Below, in pieces: positions 1 through 11,549 of a stretch of DNA of 64,000 bases. Every line of letters begins with the position of its first letter. The first letter of the stretch is position 1. The position numbers and the translations under genes are program-made. Source of the stretch: Paroedura picta. Taxonomy: Eukaryota > Chordata > Lepidosauria > Squamata > Gekkonidae. The notes below the pieces were generated by a model. That model worked only from the letters and a program-made list of their open reading frames with translations. It searched no databases and had not been told where the DNA came from. The DNA is taken from positions 67,342,145 through 67,406,144 of the forward strand of contig NC_135377.1 of NCBI RefSeq assembly GCF_049243985.1, read 5' to 3'.

Positions 1-109
1 GATTCTTTGCCATGGAATGAAAGGTGGTATACACAGGGGGCTCCCAGGAGGTCCACCAAGCAGCTATCACACAGATGTAGTGTACTAAACTTTAGCAAGG
101 CTACTATGT

Positions 110-640
110 AGGCATGTACAAAAACTTGGACCATTTTGGATTTGGCCCAAATTGATTCGGGCCAAATCTGAAGCACCCAAGCATCCTTTCTGCAGCACCT
201 GAAGCACCCTTCCCTGCTTCAAATTCAAGGAGAAAATATTATCTGTTCTGGTCTTATCATTGGAAATAAAGGAAGTGAGATGAAGGCACTCTTTTTTGGT
301 GCTTCCTGGTCCAATCTTTTTGAAATTTGGGATTTCTTTTTAGGAGAGGCTCCTGCAGCAATGCCTGCATATTTGGAGCCTCTACCTTAAACCCTCGCTA
401 CCCCAAACCACGGAATTGACAGAATTCAATTCTGTCTTTCAAACTTTCAAACTTTAAACTGCTCGATCTCTGCATGGCCGAATTGTGTCCAAATCTTGGT
501 TTGGCGATTCGGTCAAGGCTGAATCGGCAGTTTAACTTCAGAGGAAGATCAGTTCAGGCCAGATTAGTCCAAAAAGTGTCTGAATCAACATTGATCCGGG
601 TACTTTTCAATCTGAACCAAATCACACATGTCACGTGTCT
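110..640. repeat. possible MITE-like interspersed repeat
   Basis: The ends show loose inverted similarity (GGCATGTAC near the left, GTCACGTG-like near the right), and both arms contain the words 'ttcgggcc' and 'aatcgg', common in diverged lizard DNA-element copies. No clean target duplication is visible. A short stretch at 19370-19500 has similar wording. Tentative. Confidence 0.25.
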
Positions 641-1357
641 CCTTTGCAGAAACATTTCTTGCCAAATCTTGAAATCACTTCTCGGCTACGTTACTGGCAA
701 GTAATGAAATTTTTCAACCTGTGCTACAAATAACCCTGTCTTGAGTTTGGCAGCTCAAAAGTGATGGTATTTCATCTCCCAAGAATGGTAACATTCCATG
801 GATTTATATATGAAGAATTACTATTTAAGGTTAAGTTACTGGCTGTGGCATAAACCAGTATCATTTTGAAAAAAACAAAACAAAACAACCCTTACTTTTT
901 GAAATACAAAGAAACCCACTATTTGCCCAAGTAGTAAGTTTAGATTCTGAGCTCTTAGCAATGAATAGGAAGGGTGTTACCGGCTCCCTCTAGTGGTCAA
1001 CTTGATATTATATTGCTATAGGTGTTGCAGGGAACTATGCTGGGCATACAACAATGTAATATTGATTGACTAATACAGGGAGCAAAACACATGGAAGGGG
1101 GGGATTAATGAAGCTAGAGGGACACACAAGCAATGAAAATGAGAATGCAGAAGATCTGTCTGAAATACCTTGAAGATTTCCTGGCCCCCAAAGTAGCACC
1201 AGCACCCCTTTGCAGACATTTACTGGAAATTAGCCAACATGGAAAAAGTTACAGCCAGACATCTACCATACTGTGCCTTATTTACAATAGCTCTCTCTGC
1301 ATCGTAATCAAGACAAAAGGAATTCATTCGCAACATATGAATATAAAGGTGATCGTA
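641..1357. other. non-coding stretch, nothing recognised
   Basis: AT-rich DNA with short unsupported reading frames. No repeat family or exon recognised. Confidence 0.5.
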
Positions 1358-1890
1358 TTTATTTGCTTGTTTATTTATTTAAATTTCTATAACCGCCCTC
1401 CCAAAAGCCTGCTTCGGAGGTTTACAACATAATAAATACATTAAAATAATAATTAAAATTATGAGATAGCTAGAATTCCAATTATCAGCATAGCCTACCT
1501 GCAGATCTTAAATTCCTCAGATCGTATTTGTTCCAGGGGAGTACTCTTCTGAAGTTTTATGGGAGGAGGCCAATAAAATATTGTACTGCAGATCATTCAT
1601 GCCACCAAATGCATGATGGAAGAACTCTGTTTTGTGGGCCCTTCGGAACTGCAAAAGCTCCTGGAGGGCCAGCAGGTCTTCTGGGAGCTCATTCCACCAG
1701 GCTGGGACCAGGACTGAAAAAGCCTTGGCTGAGGACAAGCATACATCTTGGGGGCCAGGGACCACCAGTTGGTTGGAATTGGTGGAATGCAACACTCTAT
1801 GGTAGGAGGGGCATAGTCAGCCAGGTGGTCCCTCAAGTACATGGGGCCCAAGATGTGAATGGCCTTAAAAGTTAGTACCAAAACTTTGGA
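1358..1890 (-). mobile_element. L2-like LINE 3' fragment
   Basis: On the - strand the piece encodes a typical end of a Jockey-group (L2/CR1-like) reverse transcriptase protein, with the core 'PAWWNELPEDL' followed by 'FRRAHKTEFF'. Downstream on the same strand (towards 1358) is an AT-rich tail beginning 'GGGCGGTTATAGAAATTTA', the usual 3' end of these elements in reptiles. The reading frame is short and the copy is 5'-truncated. Confidence 0.6.
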
Positions 1891-2009
1891 GAGAGAGAGA
1901 CAATGTATGCATGAATGTACATATACTTAACCCCTGGAACCCTGACTGTGATTTGATTATTTTACCCAAATGTTTCTGCTCTGTGTAGTCAACTAGGGTG
2001 TGATCATGG

Positions 2010-2180
2010 AAGCCCCAGGTGGTAGAGGTGCAGACTTCCACTCTACTATAACCTTTGCTGGGTGATCTTGGGCCACTCGCATTCTCTCAGCTTCTCCTAC
2101 CCCACAAATTTATGGGTTGTGAGAATAACATGGGGAAGCGGGAGGCGCGGAACACCCTGAGTTCCTCGGTGAAAGAGGAA
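2010..2180 (+). repeat. old MIR/CORE-like SINE
   Basis: Contains 'ctgggtgatcttgggcca', matching the conserved core of MIR/CORE SINEs, followed by a degraded tail. Older and more diverged than the other SINEs in the window. Confidence 0.4.
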
Positions 2181-2201
2181 GATCAAACTTGCCCTAGGTA
2201 A

Positions 2202-2382
2202 CACAACAAAATTAGAGTCCAATAGCACCTTGAAGATCAACAAAGATTTATTCAAGGTGTGAGCTTTCGAGTGCATGCACTCGAAAGCTCATGCCTTGAA
2301 TAAATCTGTTTTGTTCTTAAAGGTGCTATTGGACTCTAAATTTGCTGTGCTACTTCAGGCCAGCATGGCTGCCCACTTGAAT
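2202..2382 (+). repeat. palindromic retroposon-like repeat with 14-bp target duplication
   Basis: An almost perfect inverted repeat of about 75 bp per arm centred on GTGCATGCAC (2271-2280), followed by a unique tail ending in 'cccacttgaat'. The 14-bp word CTTGCCCTAGGTAA flanks it on both sides (2188-2201 and 2383-2396). Other copies in the window end at the same 3' word but start at different points, which suggests LINE-mediated copying rather than cut-and-paste transposition. Confidence 0.6.
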
Positions 2383-2396
2383 CTTGCCCTAGGTAA

Positions 2397-3159
2397 TAAC
2401 ATTGTGTTCCATAAAAACTGCTTCACTTCAAACACCAAGAGAGAAAATCTTTGAAGCAAACGGGAAGATGGCCAATGGTAGAAGCTGTGTGAATGCACCT
2501 ACCCATTAATTTAACAGCTCTCCACCTAGTGTGTGTCTTGCTCTCGTAATCCATGCTAATCCTTTAAATGCTTTTTTCCTCCTGCCAAATAAGCAGCCAC
2601 CTGGAATTGGGAGGCTCTTTTGCAAGCCTCTAGCCGGCTCCTTCTGCCTGACTGAGACTACTTTCAAATTATCATTTCGCCTTTAATAGCTGCCCCAAGA
2701 GATTAACCTGTGTGCAACTGCACCCAGAAAGAAAGTATTCTGTTTACAGTCAATGCAGGCGGCCTGTTATTTGTCCCTTTGCACCCCCAAGCCGTTCTTT
2801 TTGAAAGGCCAAATCTGTCTTGCCAATCTGTTTGGAGATCAGTTACTGACCTGGCTGTCATTCGATCCGAGCAGCCAATCGTTTCTCCCTAACTGCTCAG
2901 AAAACATCAGATGGAACTTGAGTCTCCTGGTGGGGAATAGCAAGATGCTTGGAAGGGGAGAGAAATCTCTTCCACCACAAACTGGATGGGAGAAGATTTG
3001 GGGAGAGATTTTGGCATGAAGTGTGCCTGTGAGGGGACCGATCGTTCCTTTGGCTGGCAGGTGCCATTAGGTGGGAGTGCAGAGGGGGTGTCGTGTTCCC
3101 TCCAGGGCCCCTTTCAGACCGCCTTTGAGGCCTGTTTGAGCAGTCAGCTGGTAACAGAC
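2397..3159. other. non-coding stretch, possibly partly conserved
   Basis: No repeat recognised. 2560-2720 is a moderately complex, non-repetitive stretch that could be an upstream conserved element, but nothing in one sequence can show that. Confidence 0.35.
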
Positions 3160-3620
3160 TTTTAAAATATGTTCAAGCTGGTCAGCCAGGTTGGTCTGAA
3201 TCAGCAGAACAAAGTTCAGTGGCACTTTTTCAACTCGATTGGTCTGGAAGGTGCCCCTGGACTCGGACTGTGTTCTGGCTGGGCCATCAAGCCATGGATA
3301 GGCTGCTCTTGCCTCCCAGCTCTTGGCAACTTTGCCAACTCTCTGGGTGTGACACTGGATGCTTCGCTATCAACAGAGGCCCAGGTCCCTGTCTGGCTTT
3401 TTACCATCTCAGGCATAATAGCAGGCACCCTATCCTTCAGCATACAACCTAGCCACAGTGAGCCATGCAATGGTCACCTCCAGACGAGACAATTGTAACT
3501 TGCTCTATGCAGGGCTATCCCTGAAGCTGATCCAGAAACTCCAATTGGTCCAGAATGTGCCTGGTGACATCACTTCCAGGTATTCACTGAAATGATGTGG
3601 CTGTATTAGCATGAGGACAA
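3160..3620 (+). mobile_element. L2 LINE fragment (RT C-terminal part)
   Basis: Reading frames on + show the L2 words 'LGVTLDASLSTEAQ' and, further on, 'AGLSLKLIQKLQLVQN', which lie in order in the L2 reverse transcriptase C-terminal region. The frame is broken by changes between them. Old and truncated copy. Confidence 0.65.
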
Positions 3621-3898
3621 TCCTCCCAACCCAGACTTCTGGCTGCCTACATATCACAGACCAGGAAAATCTATGTAGGACACTTTACCAGGATCAAGTC
3701 TGCACGGGGCTTTATATCCACTCCCAGGCCGAAAAAATCCCTCCCATCTATACTGAATTCGATTTTCATTTTGATTTTGGCCACTTTATATTTTCCCTCT
3801 GCAACATGCATGATTGATCCGCGGTGACCCTATCTTTCCCCCGTGATATCCAGGAGTGGATATAACCCTCGATATTTGAAAAACCGGCACCAGTATGG

Positions 3899-4792
3899 GG
3901 GCCTTTTCGCACGGGGATCTTTGTTGCAAATTGTTTGCGGAATGAAAAATCGCCATTTAAAATAGTGGAATTCGTCGTTATGCATACCTGCCTTTGTAGT
4001 GGAATCAGTTGCGTTTTTTAGCGTTTCCCACAGGCTTCCAGTCTCGGCAGAAATCTCTAGAAAGGAAGCACTATTGCCAAGCTCGTCCCGCCCCTGGCCG
4101 TCAAGCAGCCAATGGGCAGCCGTTAGCATGCTCCCAAACAGCCCCTTTCCCTTTAAGAAAGGTTTAAAAAAAAAAAAACAGACCCATAGCAACGAATCTA
4201 GGTAGATTCGTTGCTACGGAGAGACCCATCCAGCTGCCTAATGTGAGCTGTCGTTTGATTGTATGATCGTTGGCACGCTGCCTCGAGTGATAAAAAAAAA
4301 ATCCCCCCCTCTCACGGGCCCGATTTTCGGCTGAATTTATGTGTAAAAAATAAAGGGACTTTATTTCAGCAAACGGGCTTTTATGTGGTTTGTGCTTAGT
4401 GACTAAAGGTGAAGGACTGAAGCCAGGGAAGCCTCTAAACAGAAAGAGGCTCGCTGGTGCGTTTATCCCCGCTCGCTGGGAGAAAAAAAAATGGCGATCG
4501 CTTCGCCGGAAGTTTGGAGGAGAGAGCCAGGGGGAGGGACTTTGAAGAACCAGCAACAATGGTAACGCACAGGTCTTTAGCGCTACTGTTGCAGATTGGT
4601 TGCAGGAGTGTATCGCTATCCGGAGGGTGAATCCACTTTTCTGGATTCCCCTGAAAGCGCTACAACGAAGCGCTTTTTGCGGGTCGGTTTCAGGATTGTT
4701 GCAGATTGTCTACGACGTCGTGGGTTATGGCAAATTAGTAACGTTTCCAATTAGCAACCATTGTGCTATTTTGAAGCCGTGCGAAATGGCCC
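3899..4792. mobile_element. short non-autonomous Harbinger derivative, copy 1
   Basis: 894 bp with terminal inverted repeats GGGCCTTTTCGCAC / GTGCGAAATGGCCC. Nearly identical along its length to 14972-15859. About 300-350 bp at its right end is the reverse complement of the left end of the 7.45-kb Harbinger at 35159-42609, and its left end resembles that element's right end. It carries no transposase. The flanking triplets (TGG and TAA) do not match, so the target duplication is decayed or absent. Confidence 0.8.
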
Positions 4793-5825
4793 TAAGTGTA
4801 GATTTCTCCTTTCTGTGAATTAACTCACTGCTCCGTGACTTGTAGCGAAGCAATCTTCCCTGATTGGCCATGCTGTCAATTCAAAGACTTCCTGGTTGCA
4901 AGGCTTCCCTCACTGTTTTAAAGTGACTGTGCTCCACACTTCTCTCAGCAGAGATTTGCCTCATTCTCTGAAAGGCTGCTGTGGGCTTGGAAGTCAAAAG
5001 AGAAGAAATAAAGCACTAATCCAGCTGGACTTCACCCAACCCCCCCTCCCCTCACCAATTCAGGAAAGGCAGTTTAACTTCAAGATCACCACTCACCTCT
5101 CTCCCCTCTCCCTGCTCTGAGCTTCCCCAACCAACTGCAGAAGGCTTTCTGTTTCAACTCAGGGGGAGGAGGAAGGAGAAAACCTTCAAATTCAAATTCA
5201 AATTCAAATTCATCTGAATTCAGCAGGACCCATAGTGGGGGGGGGAGAGGGAAGTAAATGCAGAATCAGCCCTGCTGACAAGAGATTTCTGCTTGTAGAG
5301 CTTATAAATACCTTCAGGAAGAAACTGTGGATTTTATAAATGACATAATTTAAGTTTAAGTGGTGGCTTTCCCCCTCCTATCAGATTAAAGAAATGTTCT
5401 CCTAACTGTTTCATAGAAAACCTGACAAATCTGGAAAGAGAGTATCTCACAGACATGGAGGCCATTTTCTCCCTTTTAATGCCAAGAAATCCAAATCCTG
5501 TTTTTCATGCAGACTGGTTTTTAAAAAGCAGAGTTAGAGCTCTCTTTTGTGCTGAGCTTTAGAGGCTATGAAAAGAATCAGTAAACTGGGTTATGAACAG
5601 AGATCAGAAAGAAAAACAATTTGATTGCCTGGATTATAAGCAAATAATCCCACTTCACTTCTATAAATTCTGACAAGAAGTGACCTGTACTTTAAATACA
5701 ACTGAGGCCCACTTCTTCAGGAATAAATACGCAAATGAGGTTATTTGGCGTGACTATTTGACTTAAATTCTTTGAAGGCCGATTCTGTGAAGGCTCAAGG
5801 CGGTGGCAGGTTACAGTGGATGAGC
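4793..5825. other. non-coding stretch with a short AAATTC repeat
   Basis: No gene or known repeat recognised. A short run of TTCAAA hexamers lies at about 5186-5212 and a G run at 5235-5245. Confidence 0.5.
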
Positions 5826-5916
5826 GATAGGGATGTGAGTGTCCTGCATAGTGCAGGGGGTTGGGCTAGATGACCCAGGAGGTCCCTTCCAACTCTATGA
5901 TTCTATGATTCTAAAT
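5826..5916 (+). mobile_element. CR1 LINE 3' tail
   Basis: Ends with the CR1 3' signature: 'ttgggctagatgaccc', then 'ccttccaactctatgatt' and a repeated ATTCT-type octamer. Only the last ~90 bp is left. Confidence 0.75.
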
Positions 5917-6194
5917 AGCTGTTAAAACACCAAACTGAGGAAATATGTAAGACTTTCCCCGGGATGAAGCCAGGGCCTCGGAAGGGGGGGGGGGAGTCTT
6001 CGCCGCCAGGAAAGGGAATGAAGTGTTTCAAGCACAAGTGGCTTCTAGGAAGAACATTGGGGCAGCACCATATTTGAAGAGCAAATACGCCTAGATGGTT
6101 TGGGTTCAGGGTGCTTAAAGACTGGCCTCTTGCCATGATACATTGCCTGAACATGGCAATCCTCACCATGGGTTCTTCCCTGGGTCCCACCTCT

Positions 6195-6360
6195 GAGTAA
6201 ACTGAGTGGCCAGAGTAGAGAAATGGAAGATCTAAGGTTCAGGTCTCTGCTAAACCAGGAAGTTTCCTGGGGGACCTTGGACTAGTCTTCCTTTCTCACA
6301 GAGGTGTTCTGAGGACAAAATGGAGGAAGAGAGAAGCAAGTATGCTGTTCCGAGGTCCTC
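6195..6360 (+). repeat. diverged MIR-like SINE
   Basis: Weak core similarity ('gggggaccttggactagtc', 'ctcacagaggtgttctgagga'). Low confidence. Confidence 0.3.
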
Positions 6361-6424
6361 AGAGTAACAGTGGGATAAAAATGCAAACAGTACTTCTAGT
6401 ATTATTTATTTGTTTACCATTGGG

Positions 6425-6590
6425 CATGTGTAGTATAGCCTGGAGATCCAAGGACTCTCTGGCAGCCAGGCAAGGGATGTTTGGAGGTGGTTTGCCATTG
6501 CCTGTCTCCACATCATGACCCCTAGTGTTCCTTGCAGGAACTACCACCCAAATCCTTTGAGGCCTCCCATCCAAATACTAGGTAGCTGTT
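6425..6590 (-). repeat. 5S rRNA-derived SINE
   Basis: On the - strand it reads CTAGTATTTGGATGGGAGGC, the internal control region of 5S rRNA, then a body with 'ggcaatggcaaaccacctcc'. Same family as 16405, 61130 and 62893. Confidence 0.6.
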
Positions 6591-6599
6591 TAAAAAGTA

Positions 6600-7760
6600 C
6601 TAAATACATACTCCTAGTACTAAATAAGTACTCCAAATAATAAGTGCTAAATAAGTACTCCTAGCACTTACTGTCCAAGGCAATAAGGATGTTTCCAGGT
6701 AATAGTCCTCAAAGAGGGTACAAGCCCTTAGTTGTGAGGAACTCAAACAGATGCCAGATTGGCTGGGGGTGGGGGGTGGGGAGATTTCCTAGATCCTATT
6801 CAATTAATTTATTTAAGGTCTTTTGACCAGCGATTTGCAACAATTTCCAACAATTCTACCATCCGAGATCCTAATTTAATAGAAAGAGAGCTGATAAAAT
6901 GTCAGGTTTATTGATTAATTTTTTTATTTATGAGATTTTTATACTGCCTCACCTCACAAGGTTTGACAAGGTCTCAATTTAATATCGCCATCTTTAATTA
7001 CGAATTCTAAATCCTTCATGACGATTGGATTCGTGAAGAAGAGAACAAATGAAAACCAGAACATCCCGTTTAAAATGCCGAAAGTCCATCCAATTAGGTC
7101 ATGTCCAAGAGTCTTGGGGTTGGGAATCCCAAACAGTGGTACATCCTCTCAATCTAGGGAATTTAACCTCATGTCTTTAACCTTTGACAGGGCATCTAAT
7201 TATTTCCAGATCCTATCCCGCAGCCCACAATGAGTGGCTTGTTCAAAATCTGTCAGTGTCTCTTCAACAGAGCTCTCAGCTTCCATCGTAGCGGCACTGA
7301 GACTCGTTTGACATCATACTCCGGCCACATCAATGCTCCTCCTGTATTTCCTCATGGGAAAGAAACAGGACAAGAAGGCCTGAAAGTCAGATGTCTCTTG
7401 TCATTCACAAGCAGGATGTGAAGATGACAAGCCTTACCTTTTGGGTTGTCCCCTCCGTCTAGTGAGGGTTCCATTGAGAGACCGGGGAGGGGCTGATGGC
7501 CGTGAAGGTCACCAGGGAAAGTCCCAGTGGGCTGATCGACTGGGGGGTTCCCCACTGACCCCAGCCCCAAGGTGGCGCCATGTGAAATGGACAGAGTCTC
7601 CGCAATGAGGGGGCAGGAGCTGCTGCTACCACCACTGACCAGAGGCTCCCACTTTGTAGGGCTCAACAACACTTGGATTGCCAGCAACAACGTTTGTCTG
7701 TTCTGCTATGGAAGCTTGCTTTCTCATCCACCATAGGCCAATTGTTCTCTCACCATCTCA
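6600..7760. other. non-coding stretch, nothing recognised
   Basis: Short TACTAAATA-like direct repeats at 6588-6670, then AT-rich and mixed DNA. A reading frame at 7352-7690 on the - strand shows no family features. Confidence 0.45.
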
Positions 7761-7762
7761 CA

Positions 7763-7850
7763 AGTTTTTTTGTGAAAATGAGCAGAGAGGTTGTAAGCCA
7801 CTTTGGATAGCCATTGAAGAGAAAATCAGGATATAAATAAAAACAAAAGT
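7763..7850 (+). repeat. SINE/LINE tail fragment
   Basis: Contains 'ttgtaagccactttgga' and 'gatataaataaaaac', the 3' tail found on L2-type LINEs and their SINEs in this window. Confidence 0.4.
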
Positions 7851-7890
7851 CACATGATTTTGACATTTAGGATGAAAGATTATTATATAA

Positions 7891-8648
7891 CTAGTAATTA
7901 AGCCCGCTGTATGCCGAATACAGCGGGCGGTAGAAACTGACCTTGTCGGGCGGCGGCTCTCTGCCTAAGTAGTGGTCCCCAACCTTTCTGAGGCTGGGGA
8001 CCGGCACGGGCCGCGCCCGGGCCGCGCCCGCGAGCCGCGCCCGGGCCGCGCCCGCGAGCCGCGCCCGGGCCGCGCCCGCGAGCCGCGCCCGGGCCGCGCC
8101 CGCGAGCCGCGCCCGGGCCGCGCCCGCGAGCCGCGCCCGGGCCGCGCCCGCGAGCCGCGCCCGGGCCGCGCCCGCGAGCCGCGCCCGAGCCGCGCCCGGG
8201 CCGTGCCCGCGAGCCGCGCCCGGGCCGCGCCCGCGAGCCGCGCCCGAGCCGCGCCCGCGAGCCGCGCCCGCACATCGGGCCGCTTGCTGGCAGGGCCGCT
8301 GGTGGAGTGTTTCTTCCTGGAACCGGGAGCGGCTGCGAGGACGGCGGAGACCATTGTAAGTTGGGGGCGAGGGGGTGGTGCGCGGGGGCTGCGGCCTGCG
8401 TGGGTTCCCTCGGGCGTCAGGCCAGGAGCAACTGCGAGCCGCGCTGTGCGCGGCTCGCAGTTGCTGGGGCTGGGAATCAGAGGGAGCAATCGGCAGGCGC
8501 TTCGCGCCTGCCGATTGTTCCCTCCGATTGTCTGTCATGAGGAAGGGTCCAATCCGGACCCTTCCTCATCCCGGACACATCCCGCCCCAGAACGCCTTAC
8601 TCTTTTATTTAGTCCGTGGCGCCCGTGGCGCCACGGGCGGTGTTCAGA
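7891..8648 (-). mobile_element. non-autonomous Helitron, copy 1
   Basis: On the - strand the element begins TCTGAACACC just after an A and ends with a hairpin (CCCGCTGTAT...ATACAGCGGG) followed by CTTAATTACTAG just before a T. A leading TC, a 3' hairpin, a CTAG end and insertion between A and T without target duplication are Helitron traits. It carries several short GC-rich palindromes also seen in 11550-12374, a piece resembling a hAT end (7967-8000) and a GC minisatellite. No Rep/helicase gene is present. Confidence 0.7.
8005..8272. repeat. 24-bp GC-rich minisatellite
   Basis: About eleven copies of a 24-bp unit of the form GAGCCGCGCCCGGGCCGCGC plus CCGC, with some shortened units at both ends. 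It lies inside the Helitron and makes long unbroken reading frames on both strands that are an artefact of base composition. Confidence 0.9.
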
Positions 8649-9998
8649 TAAGTAATGTTACTGTAATTTTATTTGCACAGAAAATGAAGTATCACTCCTA
8701 ACTCTCTGGGATCAAGATTAATCATTGAAGAAAAGACAAGAGTTTTCAAAATGAAAAGTGACTTTAAAAGCAAACGTACTTTTCCAGGGACAATGCTGGA
8801 AGCTATATTCAAAATCCAAATAGCCTTAACCATGTTCTCAAATAAAGGGGCCATCGTAGAGCAAAGATGTGCATCCTTACGTGTAAATACACCAGCATGG
8901 ATGTTACAGATTGCCTTCGCATGCTCGCCAATTGCTTCAACTGACGACCAAAAAACTTTGTTCTCAAAACAAAGTACAATTCCTGGTGCACTTCCCATGT
9001 CCGGAAAAGATGTCCATTTACATGAACCCCTCTTTGACAACTCCTTAATATTGGTTCCAAACTGTTGAATGGTATGTTTTTAAGAAGTGGCATGTCCTGT
9101 GGAATGCCGAATAAATGACTGCTGGGAATCCAAGCATCTTGAAGGGTAAAACTCAGCCACAAACACAGCTATTCACATGCACAATTAAGCCATCCTCCCT
9201 GCTCTGGGGAAAAGAGGAATCTCTTTGGCAGCCTTCTAATACATCTGAAACTCAGCATCCCAGACTGTGTGTGGCAGAACCCTGGGATTTGTCTGCTTCC
9301 AAGTTCATATCTTTGCAGGCTGCAAGGCCCAGTTGGGCAGCTTCCGAGTCCCCATTTCTGCCTGCCTCCCCCCAAATAATAGGAAAATGGGATTTACAGT
9401 TGTATGGGGATTGGGGCTGAAAGCAGTATGACGCCCTCCTGGTTCCAACTGCCCAGTTACGCACCAGAAAAGAAGCATTCTTGCAGCTTTGGCGAGCCCC
9501 TTCTTACCCCCAGGAGTCCTTCCCTCCAGCAGTTCTCACCGTATCAGCCAAGTATCGTAAAACTGTGTATGTATTTTGCCTCATCTCTGTCTGTGATGGA
9601 ACTGTGTGTGGACTAGGGGCTGGAAGGTCTGTGTGATTTGTACTGTACGGTCACAGTTTCAGGGGAGGAGGGTGTAAATGCTTTCCCAAACTGCACGGAA
9701 CCGCAAGAGCAGCATTTGTTATGTCTGGGGTCTCTCTGTCCATTGCCTGTTCAGTAGTGTTGTAGGTCCCCCCCGGCCACCAGTGGTGGATTGGGAGCGG
9801 GGGGTAAGCATGCCAGATCCTGGATGGGAAAGTCCCAGAGATTTCATGGTGGTGCCTGGGGAGGACAAGGACCTCCGTGGGGTATGTTGCCAGGGGAACT
9901 GATTTCTCCAGGGAAACTGACCTTTGTAAAAATGTTGCAACCTGAGGGACTAAATCATTTGTCGGTACTCCCTTGAATATCAGGGCATTCTTTTATTG
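8649..9998. other. non-coding stretch, nothing firm
   Basis: 8700-9160 has an open reading frame on each strand but neither shows a family motif I recognise; it may be an old element fragment. 9750-9900 contains 'ccggccaccagtggtgg', a word shared with an unclassified repeat at 23820-23850. Confidence 0.35.
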
Positions 9999-10134
9999 CA
10001 GGGATCCTCAACCTGTGGTCCTCCAGATGTTCATGGACTACAATTCCCATGAGCCCCTGCCAGCATTTGCTGGCAGGGGCTCATGGGAATTGTAGGCCAT
10101 GAACATCTGGAGGACCACAGGTTGAGGATCCCTG
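9999..10134. mobile_element. palindromic hAT MITE, copy A
   Basis: 136-bp near-perfect palindrome with ends CAGGGATCCTCAACCTGTGG and its exact complement. Flanked by the 8-bp duplication TTTTATTG (9991-9998 and 10135-10142), diagnostic of hAT-type insertion. Same length and interior as 49460-49595. Confidence 0.85.
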
Positions 10135-10317
10135 TTTTATTGCACAGAGAGGCTGATTCTGCCTACTGCTTGCCCCTTTTGTTCTCCAACAGCCGTTCTG
10201 CTCCCGCCTTGCTGGAGCTGGAATGACGGCATGCACAACCCTTGCAGGAAGCGTGGCCCCTGCTGGGAGAAAGGGTTCAGGATTCCATTCTGCCTGCCCC
10301 ACTTTGGGACCCTAAGT

Positions 10318-10560
10318 TCATAGACTCTTAGAGTTGGAATCTGCCTCCAGGGTCATCTAGTCCAACACACTGCAGAATGCAGGAAATTCAGCACTACCTG
10401 CCCACAATTAGTGACACTAATTCCATGGCTAGATATTGTCTCCCCTCAAAAAACCAGAATCCCTGGCCTGGAGCAAATTTGCCTCCTGACCCCAGAATGG
10501 CAATCGGCATTTCCCTGGGCATTTAAGGAACGGACACAAGAGCCTAGCAGGGACACATTG
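10318..10560 (-). mobile_element. CR1-group LINE 3' end
   Basis: Starts with 'agttggaatctgcctccagg' and 'catctagtccaacac', the reverse of a CR1-type tail, and continues into 'aatggcaatcggcatttccc'. The same sequence recurs at 45942-46210. Confidence 0.65.
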
Positions 10561-10811
10561 GGAGCCATAAGTCTTTGAAACAGAAATGGCCAGTGTTGAG
10601 ATGAACGACATGAGGGGCAGAGCCAAACAGATGTCGGACAGTCCACTGACAGCCCAGTTGTGAACTGCTCAATAGCAGCCATGGCCTTTAGACAGTGACT
10701 GTGTCCCTTCCCCTCCTCCAGGATGGCTTTTAATTAATTTAATTAAATGTTAGTACCGTTGACAGGTTTAATTAACATTTAATTTTTTTTCATTGAAATT
10801 GTATTTGAATG

Positions 10812-11085
10812 TTTGATTGGTGTAGTGGTTAAAAGCAGTGGCTTCCAATCTGGCAAGACGGGTTTGATTCCCTGCTCCCCCACATGCAGCCAACTGGGTA
10901 ACCTTGGGCTTGTCTCAGTCCTGATAATGCTGTTCTCACAGAGAAGTTCTGTCAGGGCTCTCTCAACCCCACCTCCCTCACAGGGTGTCTGTTGTGCGGA
11001 GAGGAAGGGATGGTGATTGTAAGCCACTTTCAGACTCCATCAGGCAATGAAAAGTGGGGTATAAAAACCAACCTCCTTCTTGTTG
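10812..11085 (+). repeat. tRNA-derived MIR/CORE-like SINE
   Basis: tRNA-like head with box A (TGGTGTAGTGGTTAAAAGCA) and box B (GGGTTTGATTC), core 'gtaaccttgggct', tail 'ttgtaagccactttcagac' and a CTT-rich end. Nearly full length. Confidence 0.8.
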
Positions 11086-11549
11086 TTTGCTACCAGTGAA
11101 GGGCAGGCTATAAGATTAGTTATTTTTGCTGCTGCTGTTGTTGTTATTTTTGTCATCATTATTATTTTCCCAAGCTCAGATGGCTTTTGAATGCTGCTGT
11201 TTGCCTGCTTGATAAAAACACGCAGGCCACATAAAGGAACGCAGAGGTTTCTCTCCATGGGACAAATGGCAAGTCCACTGGGAAACCAAGGACCTCACCT
11301 CTCCTGGTCTCTGACTTGAACCTGGCTCTGCTACAGCTGCTACGAAGCAGCACAAAAAACTGGAACGAAGATGCATTCGTGGAACTTCCAGCTCTGTTGT
11401 TTGGTTCAATCCCAAACAAGACACTTCCTGTCAGAGTACGTTTGGCACAATTTCTGCCTTCCAACATGGGAAGCTCAAGAGAAATGTGGCTTTGGTTATG
11501 AACAGTTTCATGAGCATTTATTTATTTATTGCATTTATTTATTTGTTTA
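11086..11549. other. non-coding stretch
   Basis: A GCT/GTT/ATT triplet-rich stretch at 11129-11165, then unremarkable DNA, then an ATTT-rich run into which the following Helitron inserted. Confidence 0.4.

Noticed and set aside
7891-8655. Reading frames of 125-227 codons on both strands
   Set aside because: Produced by the 24-bp GC minisatellite inside a Helitron; the same repeat is open in several frames.
8649-9162. Overlapping frames on both strands considered as a LINE1-type reverse transcriptase piece
   Set aside because: No catalytic motif or family word found, so no family is assigned.
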